Shown: one piece after another, positions 7,512-13,560 of the stretch
Numbering within the stretch: position 1 is the first letter of the stretch
Layout: each line of letters starts with the position of its first letter
NCBI GenBank assembly: GCA_012800565.1
Contig: JAAZIZ010000241.1
Location: 1-13,560 of the forward strand
Length of the DNA stretch: 13,560 bases
DNA from: Lentisphaerota bacterium
GTDB lineage: Bacteria; Verrucomicrobiota; Lentisphaeria; Oligosphaerales; Oligosphaeraceae
Direction: 5' to 3'
Translations under genes and position numbers: made by a program
The notes under the pieces: generated by a model
What the model saw: only the letters and a program-made list of their open reading frames with translations
The model's database searches: none
What the model was told of the DNA's origin: nothing

Positions 7512-8954
7512 TCAGAGCAGTTGTTTCATCCAGAGGACGGTGATGTAGCCCAAGATAAGGAGACCCAGGGCCGCGGCTCCGGGGACGATGGTAAGCTGTT
7601 CAGCGGCGGCCTGGGCGGTCTGACGCTCGTGGCAGTCTGGAGCCGGCGTACCCATGGTCATTGAGAGGCAAGCATAGGACATGCCGGCGAAAACGATGAA
7701 CAGCAGCACCAGAAGCAGTATGGCCAGCAATGGTGGCAGAGTGGTGACGAGCAGATATTCAGTCACGAACAGCGGCGAAGGCGGGGTGCCGCAGATGGCA
7801 AACAGCCCGAACAGCCACAGGCAGGCAGTACGGGGCAGAGTTCTGAACATCCCGGTTACGCTGTTGATTCTGTGGGTGTCGTAAGCCAGCAGGATGTTTC
7901 CGGCCAACAGGAACAGCATCATTTTACAGATTGCGTGCGCAATGACATGGGTAGACAGAGCAGCCTGGCAGTAGCACAGCAGCAGTGCGCAGAGACCCAT
8001 GTGCTCAATACTGGAATAAGCCAGCATCCGCTTGAAGTCTTTCTGGCGGATGATCAGGAACGCAGCCACCAGAACCGAGAGCATTCCCAGGATGGTCAGC
8101 AGGGTCCGGCAGAAAGGCAGCACTGCTTCCGGGGCCAGGTTCAAGGTGCGCATCACAGCCAGCAGACAGCAGTTCAGCAGTGCGCCGGACAGCAGCGCCA
8201 ATACCGGCGCAGGTGCCTCGCTGTAGGCGTCTGGCATCCAGGAATGGAAAGGCGCCAAGCCCATTTTGGTGCCGAAACCGACCAGGCAGAACACAAAACC
8301 GATCTTGAACCACACAGGGTGGAATATCACCCCCGGAGCAGACAGATCGGCAAAACCAAGGCTGGCCGGCGGGCAGGCGGAGATTTTGCCGGCGAAAGCC
8401 AGCAGCAATATGCCGAACAATGCCAGGCCGATGCCGATGGAGCAGAGCAGCAGGTACTTCCACATTGCCTCCAGAGAGGCCTCCGAGCAGTGAAACAGGA
8501 TCAGGGGAGCGCTGGCCAGAGTACTGGCTTCAATTGCCACCCACAGCAGTCCGAAATGAGCAGAGAGAATGCTGAGATTCATCATGCTCACGAAAACGAG
8601 CATAAAGAGCACGAACAAATAGCGGTGCATGGTGCGGGTGCCCGGAGTGCGGGGCGGGTTGTGCTCCTGCGCGGCTGGCAGCCAGAAGAAAGTATATATG
8701 GATATCACCAGAAAGAGTCCGGCGATAAGCTGCAGAAAGAAGCGGTTGACGGCATCCACAGCCAAAATGGGCGTTCCGCCAAGATACAGGCAGAATAAGT
8801 CCTGTTCCGGGTACAGCAGGCCGGCGACGAGAACCAGGCAGAGGGACACCCCGGTTGCCGGCAGCAGGCTGTAGAGAGCCAGCGGACGTTTACGGAGTAT
8901 CGGGGCTGCTGCGGCGAACAGCAGCGGCAGGATGACCATGAGCAGAGCTAGCAT
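7512..8954 (-). CDS. hyfF: HyfF-like antiporter-type membrane subunit
   Basis: A 480-residue, very hydrophobic protein of the NuoL/M/N-Mrp antiporter family, expected to move protons or sodium ions across the membrane in response to electron transfer. Charged residues of the ion path are present. E142 lies in WVAIEASTLASAP, K230 in GTKMGLAPFHSWMPDAYSEAP, K308 in DFKRMLAYSSIEHMG and K344 in HAICKMMLFLLAGN. The motif PDAYSEAPAPVLALLSG is typical of the HyfF branch. The ATG at 8954 has no strong ribosome binding site and lies 56 bases after hyfE. The gene directly precedes hyfG. Confidence 0.93.
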   Translation of the reverse strand: MLALLMVILPLLFAAAAPILRKRPLALYSLLPATGVSLCLVLVAGLLYPEQDLFCLYLGGTPILAVDAVNRFFLQLIAGLFLVISIYTFFWLPAAQEHNPPRTPGTRTMHRYLFVLFMLVFVSMMNLSILSAHFGLLWVAIEASTLASAPLILFHCSEASLEAMWKYLLLCSIGIGLALFGILLLAFAGKISACPPASLGFADLSAPGVIFHPVWFKIGFVFCLVGFGTKMGLAPFHSWMPDAYSEAPAPVLALLSGALLNCCLLAVMRTLNLAPEAVLPFCRTLLTILGMLSVLVAAFLIIRQKDFKRMLAYSSIEHMGLCALLLCYCQAALSTHVIAHAICKMMLFLLAGNILLAYDTHRINSVTGMFRTLPRTACLWLFGLFAICGTPPSPLFVTEYLLVTTLPPLLAILLLVLLFIVFAGMSYACLSMTMGTPAPDCHERQTAQAAAEQLTIVPGAAALGLLILGYITVLWMKQLL

Positions 8955-9010
8955 AGGTGTTTGCAGGGGGATGAGCTTGGGGGTGGATAATACAGCCCGG
9001 CCGGCGGTTT

Positions 9011-9664
9011 TCAGTCGCCGAGGGCGTTGAGCGAGTGAGTGTCGATATGCCGGAAACTACGGTTGATGTTGAATACCGCGATGCCCATAATGAAGACCAG
9101 GGCGAAGATGTCGAGGAGCAGCCCGAGCTCAACCAGCAGGCCGTTATGAATCATCATTCCGGTGCCGAAGATGCTGACCCCGTTTTCAAAAATCAGGAAT
9201 CCCATCACCTGGGTGATGGCTTTGCGCCGGGTGACCATCAGGAACAGCCCGGTGCTGATGGTGCTCAGGGCGGCCGGCAGCACCAGGGGTGAGGCGCCGT
9301 GCGCGACGGCAGTGGGCACAACGCTGCCCAGCCAGAAGGCGCCGCCGGTCAAAGCCAGGATGATGAGCAGCGACAGCGAGTAGCCGACTACCGGCTCCAG
9401 TTCGCGCCGGACGTTGATCCGGCGTGTGGTATAAAGGAGCAGATACGGGAGCAGGCCACCTTTGATAATCAAGCTCAGGAACATTACCAGCAGGAACTGC
9501 CAGGTATGTCCATCGGCGGGATGGGCGCAGGCCAAGGGCAGCAGCCCCAGCAGCACTCCCTGGATGGCCACCAGTTTGATGCAATGCCGCAGCCGGCTGG
9601 CGCTGACCAGGAGCAGATTCAGAACCAGCAGCGCACCGAGAATCAAATTCAGCAGTTCGTTCAT
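9011..9664 (-). CDS. hyfE: HyfE-like membrane subunit (NuoK-like C-terminal part)
   Basis: A 217-residue protein of mostly hydrophobic helices. Its C-terminal half resembles NuoK/MrpC, with buried glutamates E160 (FLIFENGVSIFG) and E179 (LLVELGLLLDIF), which in complex I belong to the proton path. It is expected to link the HyfC anchor to the antiporter-like subunits. The ATG at 9664 overlaps the hyfC stop as ATGA and has a strong GGAGGAGG about six bases upstream. Translation is therefore coupled but also independently initiated. Confidence 0.9.
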   Translation of the reverse strand: MNELLNLILGALLVLNLLLVSASRLRHCIKLVAIQGVLLGLLPLACAHPADGHTWQFLLVMFLSLIIKGGLLPYLLLYTTRRINVRRELEPVVGYSLSLLIILALTGGAFWLGSVVPTAVAHGASPLVLPAALSTISTGLFLMVTRRKAITQVMGFLIFENGVSIFGTGMMIHNGLLVELGLLLDIFALVFIMGIAVFNINRSFRHIDTHSLNALGD

Positions 9665-10602
9665 TGCAGGCCTCCTCCAGTGCCGATGACAGTCAGGGCC
9701 AGTGCGATCAGGGCGGTGCAGAGTGCCCCCAGCAGAAATTGCGGCAGCTTGAGGAAGCGGAAACGGGCGCTGACCGCTTCGATTGCTCCGATGACTACTC
9801 CTCCGAGGAATATCCCGAGGAGGTGCAGGATGAACAGCACACCAGGTGGGGCCAGGTCGCCCGGCAGAAGCATCAGCACCACGAGTGCAGTCATCAGCCA
9901 GAGCTTCAGGGCGGCGCTGTACAGTATGAAGCCCAAATCCGGGCCGCTGTAGTCGAGAATCATGGCTTCGTGAATCATAGTCAGCTCCAGATGAGTTTCT
10001 GGGTCATCAAAAGGAACCCGGCAGTTCTCGACCAGCATGATGATAAAAGCGATTCCGGCGGCCAGAATTACTGCTGCTATGACGGTGGGGATATTGGACG
10101 GCAGGGGACATGACAGCATCTCAGACAGGTTCAGGGAGCGGCTGGCGAAAGCGAGAAAGCCGATGACGGCGAAGAGTGCTCCCTCGGTCAGGGCTGAGAA
10201 CTGCACTTCCCGGCTGGCGCCCATGCCTTCGAAGCTGGAACCGGTGTCCAGCGCACCAATTATCAGAGCGAAGCGCCCCAGTCCGAGCAGATAAGCGAAG
10301 AAGAACGCATCGCCGGCAAAGGCGAAAGGGCTGAGCTGATTGGCGTAGGGCAGGAACAGTACCGCCAACAGCAAGGCGCTGAGTTCAATCCCGGGTGCCC
10401 AGGCGAGCGGACCACAACTGACGGTGGTGCGGATGCAACCTCTGCGGAACAGCTTATGGAGGTTGTAATAGGGCTGCAGCAGGCTGGGGCCCTGCCGTCC
10501 TACAAAGCAGGCCTTGGTTTTGTTGATTACGCCGAGCAGTAATGGCGCAAGGAGCAGTGCGGCAAGCAGCCCAGCCCACCAAAAGAAAGGATTTTGCGGC
10601 AT
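9661..10602 (-). CDS. hyfC: HyfC/HycD-like membrane anchor (NuoH family)
   Basis: A 313-residue NuoH-family protein that docks the soluble module onto the membrane and is thought to connect the redox site with the ion channels. Recognisable blocks are FVGRQGPSLLQPYYNLHKLF (33-52), SSFEGMGASREVQFSALTEG (122-141) and RVPFDDPETHLELTMIHEAM (195-214), followed by LDYSGPDL. The acidic cytoplasmic loops of the family are kept. The ATG at 10602 has GGATGGA shortly upstream and lies 25 bases after the hyfB stop. Confidence 0.94.
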   Translation of the reverse strand: MPQNPFFWWAGLLAALLLAPLLLGVINKTKACFVGRQGPSLLQPYYNLHKLFRRGCIRTTVSCGPLAWAPGIELSALLLAVLFLPYANQLSPFAFAGDAFFFAYLLGLGRFALIIGALDTGSSFEGMGASREVQFSALTEGALFAVIGFLAFASRSLNLSEMLSCPLPSNIPTVIAAVILAAGIAFIIMLVENCRVPFDDPETHLELTMIHEAMILDYSGPDLGFILYSAALKLWLMTALVVLMLLPGDLAPPGVLFILHLLGIFLGGVVIGAIEAVSARFRFLKLPQFLLGALCTALIALALTVIGTGGGLQ

Positions 10603-10627
10603 GTTTTTCCATCCAATACGGGAGCGG

Positions 10628-12652
10628 TTATGGTTGCAGAGGGGCGGAATTCTGATGCATCTGGCCGATGGCAGGCGGCAGAGGTTCAGGTGTGGTGGCT
10701 GCCGGCAGCGAAGTGGCGACAGCGTAAATCAGCATTGCAATCAGTGCAATCAGAATCATCAAGATGTACAGATGCAGAAACCCGGATTGAATGCGGCGGA
10801 GCCTTTCCGCGATGCGGGCGGTGAGCCGGCTGAGCGGGTGCCAGACCAAGTGCCCACCCGGGTCGGAGACTGTAATGCTGACTGCCGCTTTCTGGGGAAA
10901 ATATCCCTGTACCGGGATGGTGCTGCGATTCTGCCCCTTGGTGAGATAGAAATAATCGCTCAGGGGCTGGGTGAAAGCAGTGCCGGTGTACTGCATGCGG
11001 GCCGTGGGCAGGGCGTAGCCGCAATCCCAGGTGCAGCCGGTGTCCAGCGTTTTGCGGCTTAATTGCCGGTGGCGCAGGTAGCTCAGAGCCGCAATCAAGG
11101 CAATAGCAGCAAAAGAGAAATTTCTGACTGCTGCCAGAGTCCGGCTGCCATATTCTGCGCTGAGCGGCCAGTTGGTGCTGCCAATCAGCGGTGATTGCTG
11201 CAGAACGCCCGGCAGGACACTCTCCCAGAGCCAGGGAGTAAAAATGATACCGACCAAGGCCAGGGCGCTGAGGAAAAACTCCGCTCCGAGCATCAGCCGG
11301 CATTCCGGGTGCGGCTCAGGGTCGCGGGGGCTGCGCGGCAGGCCGAGGAAGACTGCCGCGCAGGCTTTGCAGAAAGCTGCCGCTGCAAGACCGCCGCTCA
11401 AGGCCAGTCCTGCGGCGGCGATAATGGCTGCGGCCAGGATGACCTGGTTGCCGCTGAGGACACCTTGGAAAGCCGCCAGATAAATCATAATCTCGGACAA
11501 GAAAGCATTTCCCGGCGGCAGTCCACTCAAGGCTGCTGCATTGGTGATGAACAAGCTCTTGCTGATTGGCATGTCTTTGCCCAGCCCTCCCATTTGGTCG
11601 ATGGACAGTGTGCCAGTGCTTTTGAAGACCGCGCCGGAGAGCAGAAACAGGGTGCCTTTCAGCAGGGCATGGTTCCAGAGATGCAGCAATCCGCCGCCGA
11701 GTCCGCAGATTGCCATGGCGGCATTCTGCTGCGAGAGTCCCAGAAAGCCCAGCCCCAGGCCGAGGAAGGCAATGCCCATGTTTTCGATGCTGGAATAGGC
11801 GAGCAGCCGCTTCAAATTCACTTGTGCCAAAGCCAGGATTATGCCCAGCAAGGCACCGCTCAGGCCGATGGCCAGCAGCAGCCAGCCGAGCAGGCCGAAA
11901 GAAACCGGCGGCAGGAAACGCAGGATACCGTAGATGCCGAGGTTGAGCATTGCTGCAGACATGATGGCAGATACCGGTGCCGGGGCCGCGGGATGTGCTT
12001 CCGGCAGCCACACATGCAGGATCGGGAAGCCGGCTTTCAAGCCGAAGCCGAGCAATCCGCAGGCGATTGCTGTGCCAGTATAGCCCGGGGTCCAGGACAG
12101 TGCGAACATCAGGATCAGAAACACTGCTCCTGCATGGCAGGCGAGCAGATAGACCCAGGCTGCCTGCCGGACTTCCTGCTCCCGGAAAGAAAACGCCACT
12201 AAGGCAAAACTCATTATCCCCATCAGCTCCCAGGACAGGAGCAGCTCAATATAAGTGGCTGCCGCGCAAACCAGCAGCATTGCCAGCAGAGTCAGATTGA
12301 AGAAAAACCAGTAAGTGCCTTGGCGATGTTCGTCATGCCCCTTCAGATATCCCAGCGAATGGACAGCTGCCGCCAATCCGAGTATCAGCACCGGCAGCAT
12401 GAAGAAACCGGCTAAGGCATCAATCTGCCAGTGCAGACCCAGGAAAGCGAAATGCTGTGTCGGCACCCACTGGGCGGCAGCCGGCAGCGCCAGAGCAGTT
12501 CCGGCACAGCAGCCCAGCATGGCGCTGAGGGCACCGAGCCATTTTGCCCGTTCCGGCTGCCGGCGGCAGAGCCAGGACCAGACGGCTCCGAAAAAGAGCA
12601 GGAAAATTACTGCGGCAAATAGAATAAAACAGGATAATGCTGAAAGAAGCAC
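10628..12652 (-). CDS. hyfB: HyfB/HycC-like antiporter-type membrane subunit (NuoL-like)
   Basis: First gene of the operon and the largest membrane subunit, probably a proton or sodium channel. Numbered from the start used here (674 residues), the key charges are E142 in LLLSWELMGIMSFAL, K206 in GLKAGFPILHVWLPEAH, K281 in NLKRLLAYSSIENMG and K332 in NHALLKGTLFLLSG. The C-terminal block PTARMQYTGTAFTQPLSDYF is typical of HyfB/HycC. I prefer the GTG at 12652, which has TGGAG seven bases upstream and starts directly before the first membrane helix. The frame also opens at a TTG at 12730, which would add 26 polar residues and has no good ribosome binding site. No ATG is available in this part. 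Confidence 0.9.
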   Translation of the reverse strand: MLLSALSCFILFAAVIFLLFFGAVWSWLCRRQPERAKWLGALSAMLGCCAGTALALPAAAQWVPTQHFAFLGLHWQIDALAGFFMLPVLILGLAAAVHSLGYLKGHDEHRQGTYWFFFNLTLLAMLLVCAAATYIELLLSWELMGIMSFALVAFSFREQEVRQAAWVYLLACHAGAVFLILMFALSWTPGYTGTAIACGLLGFGLKAGFPILHVWLPEAHPAAPAPVSAIMSAAMLNLGIYGILRFLPPVSFGLLGWLLLAIGLSGALLGIILALAQVNLKRLLAYSSIENMGIAFLGLGLGFLGLSQQNAAMAICGLGGGLLHLWNHALLKGTLFLLSGAVFKSTGTLSIDQMGGLGKDMPISKSLFITNAAALSGLPPGNAFLSEIMIYLAAFQGVLSGNQVILAAAIIAAAGLALSGGLAAAAFCKACAAVFLGLPRSPRDPEPHPECRLMLGAEFFLSALALVGIIFTPWLWESVLPGVLQQSPLIGSTNWPLSAEYGSRTLAAVRNFSFAAIALIAALSYLRHRQLSRKTLDTGCTWDCGYALPTARMQYTGTAFTQPLSDYFYLTKGQNRSTIPVQGYFPQKAAVSITVSDPGGHLVWHPLSRLTARIAERLRRIQSGFLHLYILMILIALIAMLIYAVATSLPAATTPEPLPPAIGQMHQNSAPLQP

Positions 12653-12851
12653 GATGGGGCTCCAGAGAGAATGTGATACACGACTAGATGCGAACGACTT
12701 CCCATTAATATATACCGACAGGGACTGCAATGCCGGGAGCGGAGCCAGTCCGGGCCATTTTTTGCGGGACGGGTGCGGACAATATGCAGCACCATGATAG
12801 GCCGGAAAGGAAATAATGCCGGCGGGGCGCTCAGTTCAAGCTGTCAGGTGG

Positions 12852-12880
12852 ATTATAGATAACATCCTGAAACGCGAATA
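12852..12880 (-). promoter_or_regulatory. Possible promoter of the hyf/ehr operon
   Basis: On the minus strand a perfect TATAAT (12852-12857) lies about 200 bases before the hyfB GTG. The expected -35 position (about 12875-12880) is a poor match (TATTCG). A second weak candidate is TTGCAG at about 12730 with an AT-rich TATATATTAAT downstream. I see no clear sigma54 motif. From about 12731 to 13060 I find no gene and no strong repeat. Confidence 0.25.
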
Positions 12881-13068
12881 ATTGCATCGCTCCTGCCTGA
12901 ATATGGCCCGGAATAGACTGCTGCTGCCGGAAATTTATGTCCGGGCAGGCGGCAGTGGCAGTCGCATAATGGCAGTCTTTTTTCAGCATTCGGGGTCGAA
13001 CAGTATAATTCTGATCCGGGAGTGCAGGCGGCTGTGATTAATATAGCCGGGAAAAAGAAAAATACCAG

Positions 13069-13128
13069 TCTTCCGCAGAGCGGAGAATTGCATGGAATGT
13101 ATGGAATGTATGGGATGTAGGGGATCAA
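13069..13128 (+). repeat. GC hairpin followed by a 9-bp tandem array (element copy 2)
   Basis: TCTTCCGCAGAGCGG (13069-13083) is identical to 155-169. GAATTGCA follows at 13085-13092, then TGGAATGTA twice, TGGGATGTA and GGGGATCAA (13093-13128). The period is exactly nine. Translated on the reverse strand it reads a Tyr-Ile-Pro repeat, but no convincing gene surrounds it. Confidence 0.8.
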
Positions 13129-13234
13129 TACTCCTAACTTAAAGGCAAAATTCTTTGTCCAGTCGATTGCTCGACCGCTGGCAATGGCTTGGCAATGAGA
13201 GGGCATCGCTGACCGGAACGACTGCACCTGTGTG

Positions 13235-13400
13235 CCGCGCCTCCGGCGCGGGAGGAGTTTGGGGGCGGCGGTCCCGGGGTTCGCGCTTCGCGCTCACCCC
13301 GGGTTAACAATGTAGTCCCGCCTCCGGCGGGAGGGATGCCCAAATTCTTTATCCGGTGTGGCACGGGAATGCCCACATATCATCTTCTTCACCGGAGGTG
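13235..13400. repeat. Cluster of palindromes, mostly with TCC or GGA loops
   Basis: CCGCGCC-TCC-GGCGCGG lies at 13235-13251 and TCCCGCC-TCC-GGCGGGA at 13316-13332. CACC-GGA-GGTG lies at 13390-13400. Between the first two is a longer palindrome at 13273-13303 with CCCGGGGT paired to ACCCCGGG and an inner CGCG-CTT-CGCG. The similar stems and identical three-base loops suggest a REP-like family of small palindromic repeats. GGTTAAC (13302-13308) followed by GTAG links it to the tandem repeat on the right. Confidence 0.7.
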
Positions 13401-13410
13401 CGGCACACAG

Positions 13411-13560
13411 GTTAACGTAGCACGCAGTGCTGCCCCGCGCCGGAGGCGCAACACATAGGTTAACGTAGCACGCAGTGCTGCCCCGCGCCGGAGGCGCAAC
13501 ACATAGGTTAACGTAGCACGCAGTGCTGCCCCGCGCCGGAGGCGCAACACATAGGTTAAC
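13411..13560. repeat. Perfect 48-bp tandem repeat, running off the right edge
   Basis: Three complete units start at 13411, 13459 and 13507, and a fourth begins at 13555 and is cut by the window end. Each unit begins GTTAACGTAG. It contains the palindrome AGCAC-GCA-GTGCT (13419-13431 in the first unit) and then GCGCC-GGA-GGCGC (13437-13449), and ends near ACACATAG. The units are identical as far as seen. The sequence just before (13391-13410) resembles the end of a diverged unit. There are no unique spacers. Confidence 0.95.

Noticed and set aside
12853..13227. Minus-strand open frame of 124 codons in the upstream intergenic region
   Set aside because: It runs through the 9-bp repeat array (Tyr-Ile-Pro repeats) and has no protein-like pattern elsewhere.
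13411..13560. CRISPR array
   Set aside because: The whole 48-bp period is identical from unit to unit, so there are no variable spacers, and no cas gene is nearby.
13273..13560. Minus-strand reading frame open through the 48-bp repeats
   Set aside because: 48 is a multiple of three, so an open frame is maintained by repetition. The 16-residue unit shows no known motif, and palindromes explain the sequence better.

Overview
The window is bacterial, GC-rich and densely coded. All protein genes and both tRNAs lie on the minus strand, so transcription runs from high to low coordinates. I cannot name the organism from sequence alone. The large GH20/GH67-like glycosidase, the GC content and the style of the intergenic repeats suggest a gut or anaerobic member of the PVC group (Lentisphaerota/Victivallales-like), but this is a low-confidence inference.

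Layout, left to right. Positions 1-60 hold a tRNA-Arg(TCT) cut by the window edge, with its promoter at 87-116. An intergenic stretch (about 120-310) carries a GC hairpin and two facing arrays of a 9-bp repeat. recD2, a DNA helicase, occupies 374-2641. Just upstream of it in transcription order is a glycosidase-like gene (2650-4812) broken by one in-frame amber codon at 2932-2934. Next come a rho-independent terminator (4941-4983), a tRNA-Met(CAT) with encoded CCA (4988-5063) and its promoter.

The centre of the window (5158-12652) is a six-gene operon for a membrane-bound, complex I-like oxidoreductase. Its order of transcription is hyfB, hyfC, hyfE, hyfF, hyfG, then a fused hyfH-hyfI. HyfB and HyfF are antiporter-like proton/sodium channel subunits, HyfE is the small NuoK-like membrane subunit, and HyfC is the NuoH-like anchor. 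HyfG is the catalytic-type large subunit, and the fusion protein carries two ferredoxin clusters plus the NuoB-like proximal cluster. All four cysteines that would bind the NiFe site in HyfG are replaced (Ser, Ser, Ser, Asn), while the iron-sulfur cluster and ion-channel residues are kept. This places the complex in the Ehr (energy-converting hydrogenase-related) type, whose substrate is not established. It is the most interesting system in the window.

The last 900 bases (12653-13560) carry no convincing gene. They hold a possible promoter for the operon, a second copy of the hairpin plus 9-bp repeat element also seen at 155-237, a cluster of palindromes with TCC/GGA three-base loops, and a perfect 48-bp tandem repeat that runs off the right edge.
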